Below, piece by piece: positions 25,434-33,885 of a DNA stretch of 64,000 nucleotides. The stretch is from Tritonibacter scottomollicae (GTDB lineage: Bacteria > Pseudomonadota > Alphaproteobacteria > Rhodobacterales > Rhodobacteraceae), in contig NZ_PVUF01000004.1 of NCBI RefSeq assembly GCF_003003215.1, positions 124,001 through 188,000 of the forward strand, in the 5' to 3' direction. How positions within the stretch are numbered: position 1 is the stretch's first letter; each line of letters starts with the position of its first letter. A program made the translations under genes and the position numbers. The notes beneath the pieces were generated by a model, which worked only from the letters and a program-made list of their open reading frames with translations, was not told the DNA's origin and did not search any database.

Positions 25434-25831
25434 CGTTTGAATTGAAGATCACCACCGCGGAGCAAGTCATCGAACAGGACCGGGCCAAGGCCCTGTCCAG
25501 CCTCGCCGATTTCCGCTGGCAGTGTGCCATGGCGGGCGTGGTGCTGCCGGGCGGTCTGCATATTCCGGGCGATGAGGTGACGCGGCTGTCGCTCTCCGGC
25601 GCGGTCAGTGCTTTGCAGCAGGGCATGATCTCCGAGCCGCTGGCGTGGAAGACGCCCACCGGCTTTGTCGAGCTGACGCAGGTGCAGGTCGAGGCGGCGG
25701 CGCAAGCGGTGGTGCAGCACATTCAGGCCTGCTTTGTCGCCGAGGCCACAGTGGCCGCGCAGATCGAGGCGACGGGCGATCCCGCAGGCTTTGACATCCA
25801 GACGGCCTTTGGCGCGGCGCTGGCCGCATAA
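25430..25831 (+). CDS. DUF4376-like phage protein
   Basis: A 133-residue helical protein resembling the DUF4376 domain found in and beside phage tail-fibre assembly proteins: RAKALSSLADFRWQCAMAGVVLPGG, TRLSLSGAVSALQQGM, WKTPTGFVELTQVQVEAAAQAVVQHIQACF. It is coupled to the previous gene by ATGA. A 9-bp hairpin at 25846-25854/25861-25869 follows the stop. The gene is intact despite the decayed neighbours. Confidence 0.75.
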   Translation: MTFELKITTAEQVIEQDRAKALSSLADFRWQCAMAGVVLPGGLHIPGDEVTRLSLSGAVSALQQGMISEPLAWKTPTGFVELTQVQVEAAAQAVVQHIQACFVAEATVAAQIEATGDPAGFDIQTAFGAALAA

Positions 25832-25967
25832 TGCAATCGGGAGGCTGAGAGGCGCGCAAACGCCTCTCAACACGGGGCCAACATTCTCACAAGTAACCCC
25901 GCCGACCAGCTTACACTTCATGGCCGCCTCCTGTCCTCGAGGACGGCCTTCTTTGGAGTGATTCCAC

Positions 25968-26171
25968 TTGAAGCTGCAAGACCAACGTTGTGGTGGATGC
26001 CGCAAGTTGCTATTCAAACTGGAGCCCGGCGCACTTGTCGGGGCGTTGTCTATCAAATGCCCCAGGTGCCGCGCTCATATCGAATTGAGGCCCTTGAGCC
26101 CTTCACCAGAACGCCCCGAGCGTGACGGAAAGGACCCAAAGTGTGGCTCTTTGTTCCCCCCGACGACTTGA
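25968..26171 (+). CDS. com: Com-like translational regulator (zinc finger)
   Basis: A 67-residue protein whose first half matches the Mu Com family: RCGGCRKLLFKLE followed by LSIKCPRCRAHIELRPL, giving four zinc-binding cysteines in two CxxC pairs. In Mu, Com binds mom mRNA and opens its translation start. Here com overlaps the start of a cytosine methyltransferase gene by 50 bases, so it probably controls that gene. It starts with TTG at 25968 behind a GGAG site (25955-25958). Confidence 0.8.
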   Translation: MKLQDQRCGGCRKLLFKLEPGALVGALSIKCPRCRAHIELRPLSPSPERPERDGKDPKCGSLFPPTT

Positions 26172-27042
26172 CGAGTTTCTCGGCATCAGCCTTTGCGCCG
26201 GTGTCGCAGGACTTGATCTCGGCCTTCACCTCGCAGAATCCGGATATCGAACTGTGTGTTATGTCGAACGAAACAGTTTCGCCGCGGCCACTCTCGTGGC
26301 GCGGATGGCGGACACGTCCCTGGATCCGGCTCCTGTTTGGGACGATCTCAAATCCTTCGATGGCAGACCGTGGCGTGGCCGCGTTCATATTGTCACTGCC
26401 GGTTATCCCTGCCAGCCCTTCACGCTCTCCGGAGTGCGGCGGGGAGAGCAGGACCCACGCCATCTCTGGCCGGACGTCGCACGGGTTGTGCGGGAGGTCC
26501 GGCCCGAGTGGTGTTTCTTCGAGAACGTCCCAGGGCATCTCACCCTTGGCCTGCAAGACGTCGTCGGAGATCTTCAGGGCATGGGCTACCGGGTTGCAGC
26601 GCGCATCGTATCAGCGGCGGAAGTCAGCGGGACGCATACCCGTGAAAGGCTGTTCATTCTGGCCCACGCCGACGTTCAAGAGCGGGGGCAACCGGGCGTG
26701 CATCGTCGGCACGCCTCAGGGTCTGCAGTTCAAGGCGGATCTGAACCAGACTGGCAAACAGTTCGGGATCAAGAACGCAGCCAGTGCCTGGACGCTGATG
26801 TGGGATCTGATGGGAGCGGCGGGGTGGACGCCGCAGCGGTTCCGCTCTTCCCACCGCTTCCGGGTGATTTTGCTGAGTGGGGAGAAACACTCCGGCGATC
26901 CCCTGAGCTTAAACCCTGCGTTCACGGACTGGATGATGGGGTGGCCTTCGGGCTGGAGCGATCCGCTGCAGCCGGCAACGGGGTGGTCCCAATGGCTGCG
27001 GCGCGCGCGTTCCTCGATCTGCAGCAGGAGCTTGTAGTGTGA
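26122..27042 (+). CDS. DNA cytosine-5 methyltransferase
   Basis: A 306-residue C5-MTase with the motifs in order: I (ISLCAGVAGLDLGLHLAESG), IV with the catalytic Cys (TAGYPCQPFTLSG), VI (CFFENVPGH), VIII (GTHTRERLFILA), a target-recognition stretch (about 190-255) and X (AAAGNGVVPMAAA). All catalytic elements are present. It starts at GTG 26122 inside com, in another frame, copying the com-mom overlap of Mu with a different modification enzyme. Its likely role is protecting phage DNA from restriction; the target site is unknown. Confidence 0.85.
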   Translation: MTERTQSVALCSPRRLDEFLGISLCAGVAGLDLGLHLAESGYRTVCYVERNSFAAATLVARMADTSLDPAPVWDDLKSFDGRPWRGRVHIVTAGYPCQPFTLSGVRRGEQDPRHLWPDVARVVREVRPEWCFFENVPGHLTLGLQDVVGDLQGMGYRVAARIVSAAEVSGTHTRERLFILAHADVQERGQPGVHRRHASGSAVQGGSEPDWQTVRDQERSQCLDADVGSDGSGGVDAAAVPLFPPLPGDFAEWGETLRRSPELKPCVHGLDDGVAFGLERSAAAGNGVVPMAAARAFLDLQQELVV

Positions 27043-27102
27043 AACCCACTTGAAGGGGCGTTCAACGCCCCTTCAATCCCACCTCAGCCCAAAACTGCGT
27101 TG

Positions 27103-27163
27103 CTGTAAAAAAGTCTGTAAATCACTGTAAAAAAGTCCGTCACGCTACATCCGTCACGCTACA
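27103..27163 (+). repeat. putative right end of the remnant prophage (transposase-binding repeats)
   Basis: CTGTAAAAAAGTC occurs at 27103-27115 and 27125-27137, exactly 22 bp apart, the spacing of MuA sites. It is followed by CCGTCACGCTACA twice in tandem (27137-27149, 27151-27163), each copy ending in the CA expected of a Mu-type end. Confidence 0.6.
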
Positions 27164-27165
27164 AA

Positions 27166-27194
27166 TGTAGGGTGACAGACTTATTTACAGTGAT
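27166..27194 (+). repeat. putative left end of the second Mu-like prophage
   Basis: TGTAGGGTGACAGAC at 27166-27180, continuing to 27194, matches the inverted complement of 27121-27149 at 26 of 29 positions. It begins with TG, as Mu-type left ends do. The two ends face outward with 16 bases between them. Confidence 0.6.
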
Positions 27195-27848
27195 CCCGGA
27201 AGAGGACCGAAGAAGACGGAAGATCTCGGAAGGCCAACAAAATAGGGCTATGAGGCAACAATCGGACGTATAAGCGCCATTATGTGCTGTTTTGCAGTAA
27301 ATCGCGATTTGCCCCCAAACTGGGCCGCAGGCGCTGGAGTGTCGATGTGGATGGTTGTGCGGGGGGCAACGGGCAAAACGCCGTTTAAACAAGGCTTCAA
27401 AGGCTCGCTGAAGCAGCCGTCGCAGAGTGGAATTTGTCGGAAAGCTAAGCTCGGAACTGGGACCATCGCTGCTCAGTTCGATTTTGCGGTCCCAGCTCGG
27501 TGTTTTTGTATTCAATAGTAGCGAGTTAGCTGCTGGCGGTGGCGTTGAGTGGGCGTGTCGAACTGGGACCTGATTTCAGCACCAGCGACTTCGTTCATAC
27601 CTTGATTCAGTTCGTGAAAAGAAAGGTTCTCAGCCCCCTGCAAAGCACACAGAAGTTTCGCTCTTCGCTCAGTTGCAGGCGGCAGTACAGCTTTCGGATT
27701 GCCTTCATACAATGCTACCGTGGATTGTGCTACGGCACTGCAGGCGTAGCGTGTCGTCTCAGCTTTACAAGCTAGAGATAACTCGTTCAACGTTGGGGTG
27801 CTATGACGCGAAATAGTATAAATTAAACGATTCTTTAGAGAGAAGCGT
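27195..27848. other. non-coding left-end region
   Basis: 654 bases with no convincing gene. A minus-strand frame (27512-27862, 116 codons) is possible but unlike any family. GAACTGGGACC occurs at 27454-27464 and 27560-27570, with GGTCCCAG inverted at 27488-27495. AAATCGCGATTT (27298-27309) is a 12-bp palindrome. These could be extra transposase or regulator sites. Confidence 0.45.
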
Positions 27849-29309
27849 ATGTCTGAAGACAACCTGACACCGCCAAAAGCATTCGTATCCTACAGCTGGA
27901 GTAGCCCCGAGCACGAGCACCGTGTACTTGACCTGGCCAGAGACTTACGCGAGTCAGGTGTAGATGTAATCCTCGATAAATGGGACCTGCGCGAGGGCCA
28001 GGAAGCATCTGCGTTTATGGAGCAAATGGTCACTGACGATAGTATCACGAAGGTGATTATCGTTTCGGACCGTAGCTACCAAGAGAAATCTGACAATCGT
28101 TCGGGCGGTGCCGGAACAGAGGCGCAGATCATATCTCCCAAGCTCTATGCCGGCGAGGATGAGGGGAAATTTGTAGCTCTGGTTTTCGAGCGGGATGAGC
28201 AAGGGAGGGCCTGTTTACCTGCTTATTATACATCACGTATCTTTATTGACTTTACTGATGCGGCGCGCGCCACGGACAGCTTCGAACAGCTCGTTCGTTG
28301 GGTTTTCAATAAGCCGCTCCACAAAAAGCCAAAAATCGGTCGTGCGCCCGCGTATCTCGACGCTGAGAAAGGTGGAGTCACAATCGGTACTGGTGCGGCG
28401 TACCGTCGAGCACTAGATGCTGTACAAAACAGTAGGCCGCATGCCTTCGCCGCCACGCAGGAATACCTGACGTCTTTTACCGATAAGTTGCCTGCGTTTC
28501 GGATTAACGTCGACACTGATCTGGATTCTGAGGAAATCATTGAGAACTACCGATCCTTCTTACCTTATCGCAATGAGGTAATCGGTCTAGTTCGTGCGAT
28601 CGCGCGGGCAGAGCCAGATCCGCGGTACGGCGACGCCTTGCACGAGTTCTTGGAGCGATTTCTCCCGCTCTTTCATCCTTCGCCAGACATGGGCCAGTAT
28701 CGCGAGAAAGACTTCGACAACTATAAGTTCTTCGCTCACGAATTGTTGCTATATCTCTGCACCATCGCGGTGGTAGACAAACGCCCGGACCTCTTAGAGG
28801 CGCTACTGGAGCGACCGTACTATGATCGAGAACGCAGCGAGCGCGGAGGTCTAGCATTGGAATCTTACGAGATATTCGCACATTTTGACAGGCTACTTGA
28901 GCGTCGCAACAAAGCGTTGGGCCTGAACCGGTCTTCACTTCAGGCCGATATGCTGCAGGAGCGTGCGAGTGGAAGCGGTTTCCGATTTGAGCAACTGCAG
29001 CAAACGGACTTAATCCTTTACCTGAGGCTTGCGCTCGTCGCCCCGAGTTCATTTTGCCGCTGGCGCCCGATAACCCTGTTTCTCTTACGGCGTAGCCAAA
29101 GTCCATTCGAGGTGTTCGTACGGGCGCAATCAAAGAAGGAACTTGCTCGACTTCTGCCTATGCTTGGTCTGGAAAGTCGAGAACCGCTGGACACATTAAT
29201 TGAAGGGTACGCAGATAACAGCGTGACGGCTCCGAGTTACGATCAGGGGTGGCGGAGATTGGATGTCGCTCAATTTATAGGGTATGCCGAATTGGGTTCG
29301 CGCCCTTAA
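27849..29309 (+). CDS. SEFIR-domain protein, probable antiphage effector
   Basis: A 486-residue protein. Residues 9-150 form a SEFIR (TIR-like) domain: PKAFVSYSWSSPEHEHRVLDLA, VDVILDKWDLREGQEASAFM, KVIIVSDRSYQEKSDNRSGG and AGTEAQIISPKLY, with the conserved Glu91. The remaining 330 residues are mostly helical and unlike known sensors. SEFIR proteins are known antiphage effectors that degrade NAD+ and stop growth of infected cells; that this one does so is inferred. Codon use and lower GC differ from the host genes. It stands alone on the plus strand, with three cargo genes facing it. Confidence 0.82.
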   Translation: MSEDNLTPPKAFVSYSWSSPEHEHRVLDLARDLRESGVDVILDKWDLREGQEASAFMEQMVTDDSITKVIIVSDRSYQEKSDNRSGGAGTEAQIISPKLYAGEDEGKFVALVFERDEQGRACLPAYYTSRIFIDFTDAARATDSFEQLVRWVFNKPLHKKPKIGRAPAYLDAEKGGVTIGTGAAYRRALDAVQNSRPHAFAATQEYLTSFTDKLPAFRINVDTDLDSEEIIENYRSFLPYRNEVIGLVRAIARAEPDPRYGDALHEFLERFLPLFHPSPDMGQYREKDFDNYKFFAHELLLYLCTIAVVDKRPDLLEALLERPYYDRERSERGGLALESYEIFAHFDRLLERRNKALGLNRSSLQADMLQERASGSGFRFEQLQQTDLILYLRLALVAPSSFCRWRPITLFLLRRSQSPFEVFVRAQSKKELARLLPMLGLESREPLDTLIEGYADNSVTAPSYDQGWRRLDVAQFIGYAELGSRP

Positions 29310-29616
29310 AGAAGTCTGCTGTCCGTCCTCTCATCGAGTTGACCTTGCTACAGGGGGCGAACAGGCGTCTTACGTATCGGGCAGCGTTCTTGCTTCGCTA
29401 GTCGCGAATTTCGGCACATTCAGAGACCGCAGCGAGGCCTGGTGATTTATTGCTGCAGTGCAGCGCGTCGAGGTGGTTTCTCTGGTTTTGCATGCACGGA
29501 CCTTGGTCATAGGCGTCAATGCGGACCAGATTAGTATTTTGCCTAAAGTGTCGAACATCTGGAACCGTATAAAGCAAAATTTACGCGGTTCCAGATCGCG
29601 AAGCCTCTCTATCTTT
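29310..29616. other. convergent gap with an 11-bp hairpin
   Basis: No gene is seen between the convergent SEFIR and membrane-protein genes. ATCTGGAACCG/CGGTTCCAGAT (29557-29567 with 29586-29596) forms an 11-bp perfect stem with an 18-nt AT-rich loop and may terminate both transcripts. Confidence 0.5.
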
Positions 29617-30720
29617 CTATTCTTGGTCCCCATGTTCGTCTTGATTAACTCTATGGTGAACGAGTTGTTTGATTTCAGCTTGTTGTGACCTGACCTGCTC
29701 AATCAAAGCAACAAGTTGTTCATTCTCTTGGGCTTGATGATCAATTTGTTCCAAGAACCCTTGATCATCTTCATTCCCTTCAGCCGCATCTGGTTCGGAT
29801 CGCGGGGGAATGAAGTCTACGTCACCACCCTTCTTGTAGAAGTCAAAATACTTTGTAATTGCCTTCTTGAGAGCATTGTCGACCTCCTTTTCAATCAGGT
29901 TCGGAACCGTCTCTTTGATTTCAGTAAGAGTGTCTTCGATGCCGTTTTCCTGAACCTCGGTTTGTTGGCGGATTAGCTCCTCCTCGATAACCTTGTTCAG
30001 ACGCCGTTTATGACGGAAGTCTTCTATGTCGTTGGCGATACTGAGAACCTCGCTCGCAATCCTTCCTGCATTCTTGGCTATGACGGCTAAAACCGTTGTG
30101 ACCGTAGCCACGGTGCCCAGTGTTACAATTATTGAGCCATTGTTGGCGCTGAGCACTTTCACGTCTTGAGGAGTCTCGCCAACGCTGAGTGCCGCGCCTC
30201 TCGCTATGTCGTACCAGTCCGCAGTCCATTTCTTGAGTTTGGCAATGTCATCAACAGAAGCTTCTTCTTTGAACCTCACGCGTACAAGCGGAAGCTGCAT
30301 CACCGCGTGCTCATCGTCGAGCAATTCAAGCCCAAGATCGTACATCGCTGTGTGGGTTTTCTTGAACTTTTGCGTCGTCTCATTAATTTTTTGTATCGCC
30401 GCTTGTAGGTCAGTTGCAGCGGAAACTGGATCAAAATCACTTGTGGAAATTGTTTGGTTGACGAACCTACAGCCGAGGTCGCCGAGGTACTGAAGAGTCT
30501 CTAGGTTACGGAGTAAATCAATTTCCTCATTGGTGAGGCGTTTAAAGGACATCTCATCCAAAAGGTTGCACAGGTTGTTGAGTTCGTCACGCAGTGGTTC
30601 TTTCTGAGCTTGCTGTGCGTTATGGTGTACTTTTTTGTGAAGTTGACTATAACCTGCCGAAATCTTGGGTAAATTCTCGCCTACCCACGCTGCTAGGTTA
30701 ATGACTTGAGAAACGTCCAT
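29617..30720 (-). CDS. membrane/coiled-coil protein of unknown function
   Basis: A 367-residue protein with no recognised family. It is helical throughout, with one clear hydrophobic segment at about 195-216 (GSIIVTLGTVATVTTVLAVIA), followed by long charged helices that read as coiled coil (LNKVIEEELIRQQTEVQENG, IEKEVDNALKKAITKYFDF) and a C-terminus rich in Gln, Glu and His. The ATG at 30720 has a GAGGG ribosome site. It lies downstream of the KAP NTPase on the same strand (192-base gap), so the two probably work together, perhaps at the membrane. Confidence 0.7.
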   Translation of the reverse strand: MDVSQVINLAAWVGENLPKISAGYSQLHKKVHHNAQQAQKEPLRDELNNLCNLLDEMSFKRLTNEEIDLLRNLETLQYLGDLGCRFVNQTISTSDFDPVSAATDLQAAIQKINETTQKFKKTHTAMYDLGLELLDDEHAVMQLPLVRVRFKEEASVDDIAKLKKWTADWYDIARGAALSVGETPQDVKVLSANNGSIIVTLGTVATVTTVLAVIAKNAGRIASEVLSIANDIEDFRHKRRLNKVIEEELIRQQTEVQENGIEDTLTEIKETVPNLIEKEVDNALKKAITKYFDFYKKGGDVDFIPPRSEPDAAEGNEDDQGFLEQIDHQAQENEQLVALIEQVRSQQAEIKQLVHHRVNQDEHGDQE

Positions 30721-30912
30721 TAGTGCCCTCGAATTTAAGTTGCGCGTCAACGTTAAGGTGATGGATTTTGACGAGCAACAGCAGTTGTGCCGGCGACAGT
30801 AGTCGCAACTCCACTAACGGTGCAGTGAGAGATCTCGATGATCGCAAACAAGGGGGGCTATTCAGATCTTGATCCCGGCTTTCTGTAGGCCGCGCTGACA
30901 AGGAAATTTGTG

Positions 30913-33132
30913 CTAGAAGCCTTCCCCCTGCTTGATTGCATCTCGTATGTTGCGCGCTTCCGCAGCATGCTCACTCTCAACAAGCGACTCTACGCGATCT
31001 ACAACCGCATCAGCATCCTCGAAGAAGATTTCGAGCGTCTGCTGGTGGAGTGGGTAGTAGACACGATCACTGACAGCATAGCCGCGCATCTCTTGCAGGA
31101 ACTGCAGGAAAACTTCGTCGTCGATTGTCACCTGGGTGACCCATGCCTTCGGCTCGTCTTCGCCAGATATATCGCGCCAACCGTACATGAACCCGCTTAC
31201 ATCTGGCATCGCGAGGATCTGACCCTGCAACTCCTGATCCGATATCCGCTTACGGGCAATATCAAGTAGCTCTTGCAGCAGGTCTTCTGAAAACACCCAT
31301 TCTTCCGGCGACGTCCTTTGATCCCCGTTACCGACATGACCATGATGGAATAGTTCAGTTCGAAGCAAACCGCCGACAATCCAGTTAATTGACGAGCACT
31401 CAGCCGCAATCCATAGCGCGAGTTTGTGGTGTCGTTCTGGGTTCATGCCATTCAGTCGGCGCAAGCACTCTCCTACAACTCTGCCAGCGAGACGCCCAAG
31501 CGAAGGTGCAAAAAACCTTGGTACATTATCGATCTCAAGAACCGTATCCATGACCTCACAGATACCAGTCACCATTCCGGATAGTTGTTCCTCATCCAGC
31601 TCGCCAATTACACGATCCTCTAGCCTGTCCAGAATGTGCTCAAACCAAGTTCTCCCGGACTGCCTTGTTGTTTTGGCGTACCCTGCAAGGCTTTCAATCA
31701 AACCGGGGACATCTTCTCGCGACAGGTGGAGTGCTTCGTCAATGTCGGCGTCTGACATTATAGTCTTGGGACCTGTAAGGGCAAAGTAGAACCGGTAGTG
31801 AAACGGACTCCCTAAACGCTTGAGGGATACAAACTCCTCATCTTTGTATTGGGGGGTCGCAGCAAACACCGTGTCCTTAGCAGGTTGCCTGGCCTCTATA
31901 CCGGGAACAAAGTTGGACGCATGCCAAATAGATCGGGCTGAGTCTGGTTTTTGTGAAGGAAGAAGTGCTTTCAGTTCTTTGCCGCATCGCTTCTTTTCAT
32001 CAGCGCCGACCCTGCCGTCGCCGCTAACAATAATGGAACGAACAGAAAGGTAGCTTTCTAACCACTTGTAAAACTTGAAATGCGTGGTCTTTATCAGATG
32101 CAGCCTGCAGAAATCTGGAAAGTAAACGTCGTCTTTGACGGATGGATAGGTAAATCTTATTCCGTTCAGTGCCAGCTTGACTTCGCGTGGGGTAGCCAGA
32201 CCTTGGCCTTCTTGATCAACAGCACTCTCGAGATCCTCCAAAGCATCGCCTGCTAAGTCAATCCCTTGCAGTTCCTTATAGAGTTTGAGTACCTCCTGCC
32301 GAAACTGTGTTCGCAGATCAAATGGTTCGGGAAGCGGTATAGCGAAAGTTAATTGTACGATCTTTTGCAAGAAAAGATCACCGTCTTTGACTTTGAGGCC
32401 TTCACTCAATGCATCAGCCAAGACATCTCTGTCATAGCACATAAGGTAAGCCACCTTTGGGAAGTCCGCGACCGACCGAACTAACCGAACGACTTCCACA
32501 GCTTGCGCCGGTTCTAGCCGATCAAGGTCGTCCAGTATGACAACGAAGCCAACATCCAACGCGCGAATTTTTTCAATGATCTCCGCCTTCAAGGCAGTGG
32601 GCGTCAGAGGACGCTCGGCCATGTTATCCATGAGTGCGGCAGCGGCTCCCAGAACTTCACCGGCTGCTTGCATTCCAGGCAAGGCATATCCCGCTAGTGT
32701 AGCTACCGGCGCAAGTTTTCGCGCAGTTTGGCTTCCATAGGTTGAGATTAACTCGCGAATCTGACCGACATTTTCCGCGATTTCAGCACCGGCTTGCTGT
32801 TCAGGCGTCGCGGCCTCGTTTTCGATGAGATGAAGCACATCCGCTATCGGTTCCAAAACTGAATTGACTAGTGACGCAGTATCACCGTTCAGCCAAGGCG
32901 CGACTGTGATTGTGTGAATATGCTCCGCTTCAGCTCCTTTGAGTTCTGAGCGGAGGAAGTTCACCAAGGAAGTTTTGCCAGACCCCCAACGGCCCTCTAA
33001 GCCGATAACCATTCCATCGCCCTTGGAAGCCTCCACAACGCGCGGGGCAAGCTTCTCAGCGATACCTACGAAACCAAACTCATCATTGTCGCTGACCTCT
33101 ACCGCGCGGTCAGAGTCGAGTTCTTTAGCCAT
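30913..33132 (-). CDS. KAP-family P-loop NTPase
   Basis: A 739-residue STAND-like NTPase. Walker A is GRWGSGKTS at residues 47-55 and Walker B VVILDDLD at 197-204, followed by DRLEPAQAVEVVRLVRSVADFPKVAYLMCYDRDVL. A hydrophobic stretch at about 140-170 sits between the two Walker motifs, as in KAP NTPases that carry membrane insertions. The C-terminal 400 residues are unassigned. KAP members such as F-plasmid PifA exclude phages, so a defence role is plausible but unproven. It is flanked by two same-strand membrane-protein genes. Confidence 0.83.
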   Translation of the reverse strand: MAKELDSDRAVEVSDNDEFGFVGIAEKLAPRVVEASKGDGMVIGLEGRWGSGKTSLVNFLRSELKGAEAEHIHTITVAPWLNGDTASLVNSVLEPIADVLHLIENEAATPEQQAGAEIAENVGQIRELISTYGSQTARKLAPVATLAGYALPGMQAAGEVLGAAAALMDNMAERPLTPTALKAEIIEKIRALDVGFVVILDDLDRLEPAQAVEVVRLVRSVADFPKVAYLMCYDRDVLADALSEGLKVKDGDLFLQKIVQLTFAIPLPEPFDLRTQFRQEVLKLYKELQGIDLAGDALEDLESAVDQEGQGLATPREVKLALNGIRFTYPSVKDDVYFPDFCRLHLIKTTHFKFYKWLESYLSVRSIIVSGDGRVGADEKKRCGKELKALLPSQKPDSARSIWHASNFVPGIEARQPAKDTVFAATPQYKDEEFVSLKRLGSPFHYRFYFALTGPKTIMSDADIDEALHLSREDVPGLIESLAGYAKTTRQSGRTWFEHILDRLEDRVIGELDEEQLSGMVTGICEVMDTVLEIDNVPRFFAPSLGRLAGRVVGECLRRLNGMNPERHHKLALWIAAECSSINWIVGGLLRTELFHHGHVGNGDQRTSPEEWVFSEDLLQELLDIARKRISDQELQGQILAMPDVSGFMYGWRDISGEDEPKAWVTQVTIDDEVFLQFLQEMRGYAVSDRVYYPLHQQTLEIFFEDADAVVDRVESLVESEHAAEARNIRDAIKQGEGF

Positions 33133-33266
33133 GTAATACCCCTCACTGGGATAGCTTTGCCCGTGCGGGCTATTGCTTCCCCCAATTCCCTCACTACCTT
33201 ATTTCATAGCGAAGATAGTCGTGATGATCATCGCAAGCACAGAGCATGCGACTGCCCTACCAGAGA

Positions 33267-33761
33267 TCAAACCTTACCTTCTGAAATCGCACGTTGTGCT
33301 TTGCCCAGTGTGGGGAACTGTGTTTCGCCGACGTAGTAGATCTTATCAATCTTGACGATCTCATGGCCCTTGTATTCTCGCACCATTGCACCGTCCTCCC
33401 TCATAACAACATTTGAGGCTATACTCGGCTCCTCTGAAGAGGGCTTGAGGGTCACGTCAGCGGAAGGGGCGGGCACTTCTGCCATGCTCGATAGATCCAC
33501 GCCTTGCTTTTCTGCTATCAGCTTCATGACTTGAAGCGTCATGTGAGAGGATTCCGCTTGGTCGAATATGGCGAAGGCAACCTGGCACACCACGACCAAG
33601 AACAGGCCGCTAAGCGCTGAGGCGATGCCAGATACTAAGAAAGCGCTACCTTCGTCTAAGCTGATTAGGGCTAGGACGCCGCCAATGACAACGAAAGCCC
33701 ATCCGACAAAAACACAAGCAGTCAAAATACTCCGCGCTGTCTGGTATTGTTGAGTAATCAT
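33267..33761 (-). CDS. small two-helix membrane protein
   Basis: A 164-residue protein with two transmembrane helices (about 11-34 and 42-66: ILTACVFVGWAFVVIGGVLAL and AFLVSGIASALSGLFLVVV). A Pro/Ser-rich linker follows, then a small C-terminal domain (EDGAMVREYKGHEIVKIDKIYYVGETQF) with a strand pattern. No family was recognised. It heads the minus-strand group 33761-29617 and ends 134 bases before the KAP gene, suggesting shared transcription. Confidence 0.7.
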   Translation of the reverse strand: MITQQYQTARSILTACVFVGWAFVVIGGVLALISLDEGSAFLVSGIASALSGLFLVVVCQVAFAIFDQAESSHMTLQVMKLIAEKQGVDLSSMAEVPAPSADVTLKPSSEEPSIASNVVMREDGAMVREYKGHEIVKIDKIYYVGETQFPTLGKAQRAISEGKV

Positions 33762-33885
33762 TTAACCTCCAATAGTTCGCGCCGACCTCGATGGCTGGAG
33801 CTTGTTTTAACTGTGCTGTTTACAGTCAGAGGTTGTCAATCAGCGACACATTCGGTTTTCGCTGTTCATGTTCAAGCGGCACACA

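Larger units (their letters stand above)
24215..27163 (+). mobile_element. right-arm remnant of a Mu-like prophage
   Basis: Gene content in order is: 3' end of a tail-tip gene, frameshifted tail fibre, small protein, DUF4376 protein, Com-like protein and cytosine methyltransferase. This is the right-end order of Mu-like phages, and everything left of the tail tip is missing. It begins 32 bases after mrp. The right boundary is the repeat block at 27103-27163, ending in CA. Confidence 0.75.

Noticed and set aside
26141-27037. Second plus-strand frame (298 codons) over the methyltransferase
   Set aside because: The other frame carries all C5-methyltransferase motifs in order; this one is a shadow.
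27512-27862. Minus-strand frame of 116 codons before the SEFIR gene, considered as an antitoxin-like partner
   Set aside because: It overlaps the SEFIR start, has no visible ribosome site or family pattern, and its region carries repeats more like a control region.
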